Source: Branchiostoma lanceolatum
Lineage: Eukaryota; Chordata; Leptocardii; Amphioxiformes; Branchiostomatidae
DNA: 64,000 bases
Reading direction: 5' to 3'
NCBI RefSeq assembly: GCF_035083965.1
Contig: NC_089738.1
Location: 8,396,734 to 8,460,733, forward strand
Part shown: positions 42,701 to 54,660 of the stretch, one piece after another
Position numbering within the stretch: position 1 is the first letter of the stretch
Layout of the letters: each line of letters begins with the position of its first letter
Notes under the pieces: model-generated
Databases searched by the model: none
Told to the model about the DNA's origin: nothing
The model's input: the letters and a program-made list of their open reading frames with translations, nothing else
Made by a program: the position numbers and the translations under genes

Positions 42701-45700
42701 TTCCAAAGACACAATTTGCATGCGTTTAGAAGCAAATATGCAAGATGACTTTAGAACAGTCTGGTTTCCGTGTGCAAACAAAATGCATCATTGATGTATG
42801 GTATGATATACACAATAGACGAATTTGAACCACACAGACTGCATGCTAGCTGGTTTCGTCACGGGGGATTTTGCTCACAAACTGTCTATGTCATCGCACA
42901 CGGCCGTCTATGGAATATGAAACCATATATGCTATGCTATAGCATACTGCAGATTTGAGAATAATGATTAACTAGCATTCTTGCAAAACTGCACACAGTA
43001 CTACTATACCATAAGGCTCGCCCCTGAGGCGTCGCCAAAAAAACTTGAGACCGACCTGTCCCTGCCCCTCCAGCAGTGGTTTGACCCTGTTCATGAAGAC
43101 GTCCCACCATGCCTGGAGGAAGTCCATGTGGTGTGGGGGGAGGGTAGAGTCCTGGTTAGGGTGGGGCTTCACCGTGCCCGACCTCGAGTCGTACTGGTGG
43201 TGCCACGGCTTGATGGGGCCGATGAAATGGACTATTTTCACATCCCCTCCAAATCTGGCGGAAACAAAAACATCCTCTCAAGAACTATCACACACACAAC
43301 ACTATCATTACAGCTCTAACTTGAAAATCTACTTGTCAGTATTATATAGCATGTGTAGACCAGTGGTGAGCAACTCTGCCTCTGGACCAAGAGGTTAGGG
43401 GTTTGAATCCTGACTGTTGTCGCTCACCCAATATGCACACTACTGGAAAGGGTTGCAGTCGTTAGGACAGGAGGCATTCCACTGTTCATTGTACTTGTCG
43501 AAAAGAGCTAGGGGAATTTCCTCGGCACAGGGAACATGTAGAAACTGTACATAGCATCTGTCACGACCAGTGGAAGAATATAGCTCTTTAGTGAGCTAAG
43601 CTGTTTTGGGATCACTTTCATTTTCACTGCATTCATACAGGTGTATGGAAGAAAGTCATAATTCACAAACTATACCTTTTTTAGCAATGTATATTGCCTG
43701 CATTTAAACCACCTACATTGACTGCACAATTTAATGTCTACTAGGTTTGCAATGGAAAAGGTGTTTTGATTCATCGCCACAAGAAAATCATTCTACACAT
43801 TCGTATGACACATGATCAACCATGAAATTGAAACAAAACCATGAAACAGAAAATTCTTGCTCATACTGAATCTACTCTTCCAAGACTGTATACAAGATTT
43901 AATAAGTGTATGATGTATGGTACTGCCTTACCTGTTAAAGGCGGGTAGGTAGGAGTAGTGTATAGTAGACGTCATGTTGTACAAGAATGACAGGTGACGA
44001 GAGATGTCTTTAGTTCCCCAGTCACTGAAAAAGGTATTCAACAGACCCTGGTCTCCTCCTGAAAACACATACAAACATGAACATGTCTCAAGAACATTCC
44101 ATTTTTCCTTATCTCATCTCTCTCATTTTCAGCATGCATCTAGACCTAAAAAACTTCTAACATTAAAATCATTCAATCAAATGGAGTCGGACTAACTATA
44201 TGTCAGCCATAGCTAGTTTTAGAGGAGAGGGGCTGTATATAGGACATGACCAACACTTTTAAGAACCTTCCTCTTTTTGCTTTTGCAAAATTACACTGAA
44301 TGGCATTTCATCACTAAGAGGGGTTGTGTTCCAGATCCTGTGCAAATAGATTAAATCAAACAGCTCAGTCTTACACAGTCTTTTCCCCCCTAGAAAAAGC
44401 CACCTTCACTACCAAAGTATTTTCACCTTCACCTAGTATGTAGTCCCAACCTCATCTTGAGGGTCGGGGAACAAAGTACCAAATTTCGTTGTTTTTAACG
44501 ATCTCGCTCAATGCAAGGCCGAGGGTCACTTCTTTAAGCATTGAACTAATTGACAGAATGTGGCTAAGGTGAGAGATAGCAGTGTATGCTTGTAGGTTAT
44601 AATCGGGGAGAAAGCAGTGGGCTGGGAGGGAGTTCCATAGTTTTGCTGTTCGTGGTGTATTATGCATCAAGGTGCTTTTTACCAGTCATCAAACAAGCAG
44701 ATAACAAACAGAACAGTTTCTAATGGACATGCATGCTAGCCATGTTTGAAGTGCTAACAATGATAAGGCTGTAGTATGGAATGCACTTGACACAAATCCA
44801 CGCATCTCACCATCGAAGCTGCCGGTATTCGTGGCGCACTGCAGCAGTGCCTGGTAGGTGTCCTCTGACGGACGGAACACAAACACGCCGGAGTTGAAAC
44901 AGTCCGGCCAGCCGATATCAGGCACTGCTGACAACTCCTCCTTGTCAAACAGGTCATCAACATTCCTCAGTACCTGATGGGGGTGAAGGAAACAGGTTAG
45001 GACCTTCAAATATTAAAAAGTTGAACTCCTTTCTTCAAAAGATGGTGCATAGGGCAGTGCCCATATCTGTTTCAGTGGCCCTTGGGCCTCACAACTCTGT
45101 GCAATCACTACAGCAGGGGACTGTTACTGTGTTAGTGGTGTGTGCTCAACCATTACTCTTTCCCTATAATGCTGAGTGCTACGCAGAGAAAGCTGTATTT
45201 ACAATTTTTTAACCCTTATCTAATTAAGCTGCTGCTCCCGGTTACACCCGGTATGACTCTGCTAGGGATCGAACTCACGACCTACCGTATGCAAGGTTAA
45301 CACTCTACCCACTAGGCCATTGCATCAGTAATATGGCAAATGTGACTGGGCAATTTCACTGCTTTCTATCAAAACAGAAGGATATTTAGTCCAAGATAGT
45401 TGAGTGGCTACCTACAGTTGTATAACAATGAGTTGCGACAACCAATGAACAGGTTACTTTGAAACATGATGGCGTACATGTAGTGTGTTCACTTAAAACA
45501 ACTTTTATCTGACACCGTGCAACAGATCTTGAGACAGTATACGGAGTAACTGTGACCTTAAAGGCAGTTAGGCCAAGATAGTGGTGGCTACCTTCATGAT
45601 TGTATATCCCTGAGGTGTGCTACTCCCTATTTGACCGAACTGTTCAACAAATCTTAATGAACACTTTGACACTTCTTAAGACAGGACCACCATTTGTAGA

Positions 45701-48700
45701 AAAAATGTTAAATTCCTACAGATATATCATTTTGATATTTTAGAGATCCAGCCCTATCTTAAAGTGTTTCAATAATTTCAATGATTGTTAATGACCAGAA
45801 TCTTAAGAAGTAATACCAACATAACTCAGACTGAACAAGTCTACAAGCAAGATGGAACATTGACTACAGATTTCAAATATTTCAAAGACCTACCATAGTG
45901 TCAGCATCTAAGAAGACTGCCTTGGTGTAGTTGGTGAGTCTCCAGCAGTGCAGTTTGGTGAAGGTGATGCCGAGTTCAGGCCTGGACAGGAGGGCCAGTT
46001 TCTCCGTGTCACCGCTGTCCACCACATCCACCGTGTGTACGTCATCGTACACCTTACTCAGCTGTTCTCTGGGGGAAAACAGTGGTGCACCTTAAAAAAC
46101 TGCTTGGGTCATGTGGCGTAACATCAGGGTTTTCGGCCAAGAACGCAGGGGTCCTGGGTTTGAATCCCCTGACGCCACCGATCTTGTGCCCTTTGGAAAA
46201 AGGCACTTTGCACGACTTTCCCACTCCACCCGTACCCAAGTGTAAAAAACAGGTATATCATTATGTGTGGATCACGATACCAGCAATAGCTACCTGTGTC
46301 CCATGTGTATTGCACTGTTGCAATTCCAATAATATTAAAAAAAAATATTTTAAAAACTGCATAAAGTTTAAGTGGGTATTTTACTGGACTGCGGCACATT
46401 GGCGGCCTGGCTGCATCCTAAATTGGATTTGTTACCCTTGATTTTATAGTGGGAATATCATGCAAAACGTACAAGTGTGACTAAAAAGACAACAAAGCAC
46501 ACAATGTGTAAAGACAGACAGCAGATATTACGGAGAGACCAAACAGTTACTGTAAAGCTTTCACCGTTTTTTTTGTCTAGGAAATAATTGCAATTCTATC
46601 TGTTCCCCAGGGTAATCGGGTGCATTGTCAGGGCATGGGATAGCGCCCCTGTAACCCTCTTTAGAAAAAGCCCTAGTAAAACTTACCTGACATTGTCGGA
46701 GACCAGCGGTGTTACCATGATGGCCAGTTTGCGGGTGGTGTGCACAGCCCTGAGGGACTGGCCCAGCACCAACGCACCGAACGAGTAGCTGTCATTGGTC
46801 ACCAACGTCACGAACGCTTCTTTATCTGAAACATAAAAAAAAGCAACATGGATCAGTGAATAGTTTCATCAGGTTGGTAAGTCACTGAATAAGAAGATTC
46901 TTTGTACACAACCAAATGTTTTATTTTTCATTCAACCGATGTTTCGATGACTGACATGTCAAGTAATGTGAGAGAGGCACTATAACACTCACTCACTCAC
47001 TATTCGGTATAACTCAGTATAAATTACTATAATTATCATATCATCAGTTGTTTATATAATTTTTCAGAGCATATGTATATCATGATGAAAGTGAACTCCT
47101 ATACAAGAAGCCATTATCTTTAAGAAGACAGAAGTTAACATGCCCCAGTGGTATAATATAATACCTGCTGACCCCAATACATCAACTCCTAATCTAGAAC
47201 AAGCACAAACTCTCATATAAGGGAGGCCTTATGTTAGCTAGGTCAAGCCTTAAGCCTAAGTCAATGTGTTTGTCTCCTCTGATCCTTGGACTCATTTTTG
47301 CTGCTCCAGACGAAAACAAAAATTTGTCCAAGTTGACAGAAACAAGTCATCAGAAGTGCTTAAAAACTTTAATAAAAATCAAGATGAAACCTTCTGAAAT
47401 ATGACCCCAAAAATTTTGAAATAAGAGCATAGAGTATTTCCCAGATAGAAAACATGCCTGCTGCAGACTTCCCTAGATTCCTTGTGTTTTTCATACTTGA
47501 AACAGAACTTTGCTCCCTCAAAAGAAGACTAGGAAACTATCCAGAGCTAGTGAGAGCCTTACCCTGCACACGCATTTACAACAAGAACAACTTTACCAAA
47601 TGATGGGAAAAAATACAATGTATTCAATGTAAAATCTACATATATCTATACAAGCATCAGGGAATTCTGAGCAACCATATACATTGTATGCATAACCTCT
47701 ATTTTTGGCCATTGACCATATCTAGCCCATTAGCCTTTGATAAACATGCCAATTATTCATTATTACAGTATAATGCAATTACATCTACAATGTATATGCA
47801 GCTTGGGAACATGCCCAAGTTTGACATAGTCTGGGAAATATCATCGATGTAGATATCTTATTATGACCCCATACATATAGTTCACGATACTCTGTACAAT
47901 ATCAACTTTCATATAAGCCCACTGCTATTTATAACTTATAACTAACCAATTTGACTAGAATAATATTGCAAACATGCTGGAATAATAACAGTTTGTAAAT
48001 AAAAGTTATTCATGTCTTCTCTTGATAAACAGGAAAATATGTAATACTAATAGTGGGTGAAAATTCTCTATTTCGTTTTGTGTAGAATTGTAAAATAAAA
48101 TAGTTTCATCCCATTGCATAAGATTTCAAGCTCAAAATATAGATATTTTGAAAGGTTTTCTTCAAGAGTCTTATAACACCATATCAAAGACTATGCTGAT
48201 TTAGAAATCATTCTTATCCACCCATATCATCCATTTCAATAATTCAGCATATAGAGGTCGTTGACCCTTTTATCTATGCCAGACAACAGCAAAAATCACT
48301 TATCACCTCATCCTATAATATATTCTGGATAACAGCTTCAGGTGTCATTTTAACTGCAGCAGAGATCGATATGTAAGAAATGTGAGATGAATACAGAATA
48401 GAAATATTGATGTGGAAACCTGGCGGGAAAGCTTATTTATCAACACTATAGGCAGCCAATTAACAATTCCTATGTGAAGAGATTGCATTGCAAAAAATAA
48501 CAAGACTATGATGAGTAAGAGTGATATATAAAGCATTGTGGATCTTTTGAAATGACAGGTCAAATTTGAAGAAATGCTTAGAAATTTAAGAATTCCTAAC
48601 TGTCTTAAGTTTTGCATGAAGGAGTTTTGTACTAAGTTATTGCTTTAAGCGTTGCTTGAATCCAAGAATTGAGAAAAGGAATTCCAAGCTATTATTATTA

Positions 48701-51700
48701 TCATATGTAACGTTACATATTTCCAAACATATCACTTGTCTAGCTTGCAGCATATACATTATTCATAAAGATATACCAAATGCACATGCATCTCTATTGT
48801 TAAAAGTGTGGTATTGATTATACATGAAGATAAAGGGATTATCAATAAAATCAAGGTTACTTGAATTGCAGTAAAACTAATCTTCCCCTTGAGTAAAAAT
48901 GCTAGGATTATAATTTACGATTTTACACAGGTAAATTGAAATGCTAGTCATGTACATGTACTTGTACATGCATGCACAGGAGTGTTCAAATTTAAGTACG
49001 GTACATGTAGAAAGAACACAGCATTTCAGCTGCAACACTAGATACACACGATTTACCATTACCTGACGAAGTCATATAAACTCTTTTTAAATCTGAATAA
49101 TTTAAGCATTATTTGCTCAAACATGACGATGTATCTTTATAATTTCAGAGTCTAAAATACTCAGACAAGCAAACGATCCCTCCGAACATTCAAGTATCCT
49201 TCCGAACATTCAAGTACATTTTATATCATGTACCTGAATGTACCAGTCTGTAACCTCCATTAACATTAATCCATTGGGTGACATAAATCCACCACAAAAA
49301 GTGGGTTTCAGAGATCACTAGTGCAGCATCCCCATGTATGCACAGCTTAGATATACAGGAGTGCATTATACTGGGGGATGTTGGGTTGGAGATCTGTTTC
49401 ACCGTATCTTTTCAGGGAATTATGTTTAACTTAAAGTAGATGTTATCCCCCTTAAAAAAAACATATTTAGATACCGCATGCTATCATCACATTCCGCCAC
49501 AGAACTAGCACAAGAAAGAGCATCGCTACATCATTTATCCATTTCACATCTGCAAACAATGTTTAAAGTACACACCCATTATTGTAGCAGAATCCTTTTG
49601 TTGGAACTTCATGTCTGAAATGACGGAGAAAAGATGTCTGGAGCCGCCCCACCCCACTCCTCTCGCATGTCTGGGTCTGTCACGTTCGCCCTGACCTACT
49701 TTCTCAGGAATTTGCATAAACGACCCAGTTTGAGACCCACATATGATGAAACATTGACCTAGAAGGAGGGCGACTGTGCGTTTGTACTTGACCAATCAAT
49801 AATCAAATATGGGTCACAATCTTTCTGTTTTATAACATGTGCCTAAAGACAGGTGTCTCCATGATTGACACTGTCAATCAGCCTTATCATGTCATGTGAC
49901 ACCACACAGATCTAGTCAAGTGGCATACTACCTTTTCAAGGTCGTTTAGGGGACAATGTCCTATTGAAGGTCACCCTGCTCTGAATCTGTCAGGTAACTG
50001 GAAATTGCGTCTTCCAATGCAGTCTACACAATATACATGTATTGGGCACAGAAAAATATCATATCCACACAGTACTATTTCACATGGTGTAGGATTTCTA
50101 TGTTTTCATTTCATACAGCATGTTTACAAAGTATCTTGAGGTATTATATCATTTGTATATGTGGAAATTTATCATCAAATATTGATTTTCAATCCCTTAG
50201 CCATACTGTTCTCCCCAAAAAAGAGCTCACAAACTCTACCTTGAATTTCCCATAAATTTAATTTAGCAAGAAACAAATGATAATGTCATGACCTTTTGGA
50301 AGGGGGCAGACCTTACTAATAGACTACTGTAAATGCAGAAATGTTCCCGGTGTATTTATGTTCACGGATTTCGCGGCGACCGTTTCACCGCAAACTTAAA
50401 ACCACCACGAACATTTTTGTCCAATACTGTAGCAGTATGTGACTATAGCGCTGCCGCAAACTTAAAACCACCGCAAGCAGTCCATTTTCGCCTTGTTGCG
50501 AAATAAAAACCACTCGAACTTAAATGCATTTACAGTATTCTCCAGAAGCTGACCTTTGACCGATAGGTAAACTATGCTGTACATGTGATAGTCACATGTA
50601 CACTGCATGTTCTACAGTAAGGGAGTTCCCCAAGGACTTTATGTACTTGTTAGCCAACAGCAAACTTAGGAAATAAGAATGACAATATAAAACCAACAAT
50701 GCTTTACATAACTCTACATCACATGTACTGTACACACATGTATGCTGCATGTCGCACAGTAAGGGTATTCCCCATGGAATTTTGACCTTTTCTCCAATGG
50801 CAAACTTAAGAAATTTCCCATGCTTTATTAGCTGATAAGAATAACATACATCATAAATTGTAACCTCCATTACCATTTATCTGCCACGTTACATACTGTC
50901 ATGTAAATCTGCCAGTTTTCAAAACAACTTTGGTTTCAGAGATCTCTACATGTATGTATGTAGTGCCCAGGTATGCACAGTTTAGACATACGTGAGTGCA
51001 TTATACTGGAGGACGTTGGGCTGGAGATCTGTTTGGACTTATCTTTTCAAGGTGGCGGAATTATGTTAGTACATGTAGATGTTACATTACAGACTGTACC
51101 AGTACCTGTATGTAAAGAAAAGTATTAACAGTCATTATTTAAATCCATATCCTTGACATTCAAGTCACTAATTATATATGTATAATTTTCAAAAAATAAA
51201 AAATACTATAAATCAAGTTGAAATGATTAAGATAACCTGTAGCAGTCTATTACTATTAGTGAACACAGCAAAAATCTTCACCATCCTACAATTTCAGGCA
51301 TTCATGGAGTGTAAAAAAAAACCCTGTTCAAAATGTCTGATTAACATTCCTGTACATGCATGGCTTCAGGACAGCACACATTAGTGCCACAAGGGAACAA
51401 TAAGTGAATAACCTGTAAAGCTAACATCTGCTCTGCTTAAGCTAGAGTGATTTGCTTTGCTATTATAGCTACGCAGTATTTCAAAACGAACATGTAAATC
51501 TTATATTAGTAGATTATCAACAATTTGTTTGGATATTTCAAAGGTGTGATTAGCAATATTAATATTATTATAAATAGTTTTTTTACAAAAGCACAGTTAA
51601 GGGTATAAAATCCTTGCCATTCCCTGTTCTTTCACAAATGTTTGGTTATCAAGAGTTAATCTCTGATCCTTTGTTTCATTTTTATACAAGAGAGATACAG

Positions 51701-54660
51701 AAATCTGCATGGCAAAAATCTCCCATAACCAACAGTTAAGGCATGCTTCGTTTCTTTACCGTTTACATTTACAGACCACTGAAGTAGAAAGTTGAAGCCG
51801 TGTTACAACATTCCTGTCCAATTACTGTTCACCAGACCATAGATACAGACTTTCCTATCTAAAAGTAAAACAGCTGGGTGAACAACAGATCACATGTTAG
51901 CAGTAAAGCATACTTTAAAAACAAACTCTTAGTATATACTTTAAAATTCAGTTAGTTTGTGGGTTTGCAATAAGTTCGACATTTTTTAAAAATGTCAGTG
52001 TGTGTATGTTCTAATCTAAATCGTTATAATTATATGATTATAATATATAACTTATCTGTTTCATTGCTATATCCACACCATGGGTCCATTTTTTTCATAA
52101 TCACACAGACCCTCCCTGCATCTGACCAGTTTTGAATATTCTTGTTCTGTTTTCAAAAGTACTAGTACTAGTAGTAGATCTAGATGTCATCAAGATCTAC
52201 TTTGGATCTCACAAGGCAAAGCAGTCAGACCACAGACTGAGGTCGCAGCATGGAGCTTTTTGTTAATAGAACAATGTGGTTTCACTACAGCTCACGTTTT
52301 CAGCCAAGCTCACCGAGTCACCCCTACTCTTCTCGATAAGTTTATTAGGTTCTTTTACGAGAGGTTTGACACTTGAGGCTTGTGCCTGAAGCTCCCTCAT
52401 ACACGGGGCCCCTGGCTTTACCTCACTATCCGCGAAATGACGAATGCAATCCCTTACAACATGCCCGAGCTGGGGCTGATACAAGCAACGTTGAAATGTA
52501 AGAAAACACCTGACCACACACAGATTATGACCTCGATTTAGACTTTAAATTACAGATGTATTTTCACATGGTCCAATCCTCATTACATTACATGGTGAAA
52601 TACTGCACCACCTTTTAAACAAGAAAACACATGTTACCAAATTATGACTGCTGTTCAGTATATAATTTCATAATCAATAAATGTGTATATCCAAAATCTG
52701 AAGTCTTGTATAATCATTGACAGTTATGATAAGGCCCATGTGACAATAAACTACTGATCAGCAGTGAGTTAATAATAAACATGGTAACATTGTTATTTTA
52801 ACCTTGTTATCATGATAACCTTTTTGATTGACAGCGCCGTGGGAGATATACAGGTCATAAGGTCAAAATGAGTCATAAAAATCTATTGTCTGTACTAAAT
52901 GTTTTCTTTTTATGACAACCGTTCAATAAATAAATACTTGAGAATAAGAGAAAATGCACCAAATATTGTCTGCACTCTAATAAACCTCACCCTCTCAACT
53001 CAACCTAAACAAATCATCAGTCACGCATAATCAAATACCCTGAAGGCCAAGTTCCATAAATGGCGTCTGAGTGAGTTAATACACCCCACCATACGGAGAC
53101 AAACTGGCCAGGTCGTCTCAAAATAGACCGCAAAGAATTGGAAACTTGTACAGTCCGTGCTACACATGCATATACGGACAAGTAATTATATGGTCAACAT
53201 AATTGCAGTCCCTCTTTGGGGACGTTTAGGTCTCATTAACTTGAAGCGTACAAGCAACTGCAAATATTCTATAGAGGCAGTGAGTGAGTCGACTTTGACA
53301 ATGACGTAGGAATGGTTACGCAGAAGGGGGTATCAGATTACAAGACAAGTGACCTTCCCTGGATTAAAATAGAAAACTAAGGCACTCTGCCAAGGCAAAC
53401 ATTTCTATAGGCAACGTCTGCAAATGGAATTCTATACCGAGAAGTCATGAGACCTAGAAGTCAGAGACCTTTGCTCATCAAGACATTTGAGAAGATGTTG
53501 AATGCACCTTACCATAGGGTATGGGAGGGGATTTTTCTGGGTTGCAATCCTGATGACTAGTTGACTGTAGAGGTGGGAGGGTTCCCTGTTTGTTGATCTG
53601 GAAAGGGTTGCTCTTAATACAGCAGGTTGCCCTTCTCAGCAGCAACACAAACCAACCCAACATCATACAACCTCTCCAGGATACAAATAAAAGGAAATCT
53701 TAACAAAGAATACGGTAGGAATCATCACTGGAAATATGGTGAGAGATAGAACGTGGTTTGGAGTCACGCGACCTTGACGTAAACGTCGGCGGACGTTGCA
53801 CCAGGCACGTAGACAGAAAAATAATTAAACAGCCAACGTGCGGTCTACAGACGAGGATGTGCTTAGAATACATTTAGGGATGGCATTTTATATGTTCGTA
53901 TATGTTTTTCGACTGCATAATTTCTTGGAGTGAAACCAGGAATTGCGTCACGCTGGTGCGTCGACGTAACGACCTCACGTGTTCCAGGAAAAAGCGCGCA
54001 TTTTCAACGTCAGGTAGGGGGTAGGTATTGATTTACAGTTGGACTTGGACTTGTAGCAGACTACGTAAGTTTAGTGGCCATATGAATTATTGATAGAGGG
54101 AGTGTCCTTTGGGACGTGAAACTACGTTATCGCTTGGCGTGTCTGACATTTTGTTGGACGTGAAAAGGCTTGCGTTTCAGTCCGGGGGCTTCAAGAAACA
54201 GCTGTAATTTTGACATCTGGCACCTAGGTCGGGCTGGCATCGGCAGACTTTTACCAACCGCACGCGACCACAAAAATCACTGGATTTTCCGTAGATTCGT
54301 ACGATTTAACTCAAGAAGCTACCACAGAAGCTAACACAAAAGCTGACAACGGCCAGTTTAATCATGTAAAGATGACACTTTGCCCTTTTTATGCACGATT
54401 GCTTCCAGCAAAACGTGTCAGTTTGTTCCGCAAAGAAAAAGTGAAACCTACAACTTGAATGAGGAGTACCATGTGTCACACAGAAAAAGTCCTTTCTCTA
54501 ACGATCAACAAACCGAGACAACTCGAACCACCGACGGAAAAATGCAGTACTATCCCCCTTACCATAAAATACACCTTGATCTTGAAAAACTGGAGCTTTT
54601 TATGACAAAAGGGGAGTAAAAACGAGTTCTTCGTCACTCACCTCTCCTCTCGGCAGCCAT
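36618..54660 (-). CDS. GYG: Glycogenin (self-glucosylating primer of glycogen synthesis)
   Basis: Eight exons fit in phase: 54660-54642, 46825-46687, 46068-45894, 44973-44811, 44058-43932, 43254-43056, 39511-39044 and 36785-36618, giving 485 aa. The GT8 glycosyltransferase fold is clear: AFVTLVTND near residue 9, [14 protein letters not shown], the metal/UDP-binding DADTM at 107-111, [28 protein letters not shown], and HYSYLPAF with the likely acceptor Tyr at about 200. [13 protein letters not shown] follows. The C-terminus ([20 protein letters not shown]) is the glycogen-synthase-binding motif. Glycogenin transfers glucose from UDP-glucose to its own tyrosine and extends it into the primer that glycogen synthase uses in the cytosol. 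Human GYG1 is about 350 aa; the extra length here is exon 7. The exon-6 donor (CAG|GTCGGT) is weak. Confidence 0.93.
37190..37350 (+). repeat. Short tandem repeat near glycogenin exon 8
   Basis: Two to three loose copies of a CACACAT(A/G)TCACAG.TACAG.G.ACCAAATAAG unit with a period of about 65 bp, in the intron upstream of exon 8. Confidence 0.45.
39044..39511 (-). CDS. GYG: Glycogenin exon 7: acidic, low-complexity insert
   Basis: The acceptor TTTGCGTAG and the donor GAG|GTATTG define a 468-nt exon, phase 0 at both ends. It begins [10 protein letters not shown] with a Pro-rich stretch, then [12 protein letters not shown]. It continues with about three acidic repeats of the form [15 protein letters not shown], and then a Ser-rich stretch to SLGDTAE. 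It fills the variable linker between the catalytic domain and the C-terminal motif, which in vertebrate glycogenins is also poorly conserved. Skipping it keeps the frame and would give about 329 aa. Other frames on both strands here are shadows. Confidence 0.75.
41821..42196. mobile_element. MITE-like element with TACTGTAAATG ends, composite
   Basis: The left end is TACTGTAAATG and the right end GCATTTACAGTA. Inside, GCGGTGGTTTTAAGTT(C/T)GCG recurs several times, with an internal ATTTACAGTA near 41962, so it looks like nested or tandem copies. It lies in a glycogenin intron. Confidence 0.6.
43056..43254 (-). CDS. GYG: Glycogenin exon 6: end of the catalytic domain
   Basis: Acceptor CCGCCAG, 199 nt, phase 2 to phase 0. 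It encodes [19 protein letters not shown] through [16 protein letters not shown], matching the end of the GT8 domain. The intron begins GTCGGTCTC, a weak donor. Confidence 0.8.
43350..43620 (+). mobile_element. Probable tRNA-derived SINE, second family
   Basis: GTGGTGAGCAACTCTGC and GGGGTTTGAATCCTG resemble the A and B boxes of a tRNA promoter. The body continues to about 43620. I see no second copy in the window. It lies in a glycogenin intron. Confidence 0.4.
43932..44058 (-). CDS. GYG: Glycogenin exon 5: carries the acceptor tyrosine
   Basis: Acceptor TTTTCAG, donor AACAG|GTAAGG, 127 nt, phase 1 to phase 2. It encodes [14 protein letters not shown] and HYSYLPAFN. The first Tyr of YSY corresponds to Tyr195 of human GYG1, the site of self-glucosylation. 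Confidence 0.9.
44452..44690 (-). pseudogene. LINE ORF2 C-terminal fragment
   Basis: The minus strand encodes [20 protein letters not shown] and NLQAYTAI, the typical block near the end of CR1/Jockey-type ORF2 proteins. The rest of the element is absent. It lies in a glycogenin intron. Confidence 0.45.
44811..44973 (-). CDS. GYG: Glycogenin exon 4
   Basis: Acceptor CCCATCAG, donor GATG|GTGAG, 163 nt, phase 0 to phase 1. It encodes [35 protein letters not shown] and GSFDG, all strongly conserved in glycogenins. Confidence 0.92.
45236..45330 (-). mobile_element. tRNA-like SINE head, third type
   Basis: The minus strand reads TGGCCTAGTGGGTAGAGTG (A box) and GAGTTCGATCCC (B box) at tRNA-like spacing. 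It does not close into a good acceptor stem by eye, and lies in a glycogenin intron, so a SINE is more likely than a working tRNA gene. Confidence 0.5.
45894..46068 (-). CDS. GYG: Glycogenin exon 3: contains the DxD motif
   Basis: Acceptor TTCCCCCAG, donor ATG|GTAGGT, 175 nt, phase 2 to phase 0. It encodes [32 protein letters not shown] and FLDADTM. The DAD triplet binds Mn2+ and UDP-glucose in GT8 enzymes. Confidence 0.92.
46108..46262 (+). mobile_element. tRNA-derived SINE copy
   Basis: ATGTGGCGTAACATCAGGGT, a B-box-like GGGTTTGAATCCCC, then GACGCCACCGAT, TTGTGCCCTTTGG and AAGGCACTTTGCACGAC match the copies at 25536 and 25856. It lies in a glycogenin intron, 40 bp upstream of exon 3. Confidence 0.65.
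46687..46825 (-). CDS. GYG: Glycogenin exon 2: N-terminal part of the GT8 domain
   Basis: Acceptor ATGTTTCAG, donor TCAG|GTAAGT, 139 nt, phase 1 to phase 2. It encodes [28 protein letters not shown] and the [15 protein letters not shown] block. Confidence 0.92.
49254..49440 (+). repeat. Dispersed repeat (GGAGATCTGTTT family)
   Basis: AACCTCCATTA, GTGGGTTTCAGAGATCACTA, GTGCAGCATCCCC, ATGCACAGCTTAGATATAC and GTTGGGTTGGAGATCTGTTT are shared with the copies at 50869 (plus) and 27424 (minus). Confidence 0.6.
50328..50537. mobile_element. MITE with TACTGTAAATGCA terminal inverted repeats
   Basis: The left end TACTGTAAATGCA and the right end TGCATTTACAGTA are a perfect inverted pair about 205 bp apart. 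The interior has CGCAAACTTAAAACCACC twice. The same words are found inverted in the element at 41821. It lies in glycogenin intron 1. Confidence 0.7.
50869..51076 (+). repeat. Dispersed repeat (GGAGATCTGTTT family)
   Basis: AACCTCCATTACC, GGTTTCAGAGATCTC, ATGCACAGTTTAGACATACG, GAGTGCATTATACTGG and GGCTGGAGATCTGTTTGGAC follow the same order as at 49254. Confidence 0.6.
52280..52460 (+). repeat. Dispersed repeat with CACCGAGTCACCCCTACTC
   Basis: A diverged copy of the family at 18960: CTCACGTTTTCAGCCAAGCTCACC, CTTCTCGATAAGTTTATTAG, TTTGACACTTGAGGCTTGTG and CTGAAGCTCCCTCATACACG are recognisable in order. It lies in glycogenin intron 1. Confidence 0.6.
54642..54660 (-). CDS. GYG: Glycogenin exon 1: start codon and six codons
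   Basis: The minus strand reads CCAAGATGGCTGCCGAG and then AGGAGAG|GTGAGT. This gives MAAERR in phase 1, which fits exon 2. A tiny first coding exon before DKEAFVTL is plausible because glycogenins start only a few residues before this motif. Confidence 0.8.

Larger units (their letters stand above)
46830..54640. other. Glycogenin intron 1, about 7.8 kb
   Basis: AT-rich and without a supportable gene on either strand. It holds the repeats at 49254, 50328, 50869 and 52280. ORFs of 60-90 codons in it have no domains. Confidence 0.6.

Noticed and set aside
45236..45330. A tRNA gene
   Set aside because: A and B boxes are good, but the acceptor stem does not pair well by eye and SINE-like sequence continues. 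A tRNAscan-type fold test would decide.
54380..54619. 79-codon plus-strand ORF near the glycogenin start
   Set aside because: It has no recognisable domain, no splice partner and lies in the first intron of glycogenin on the opposite strand.
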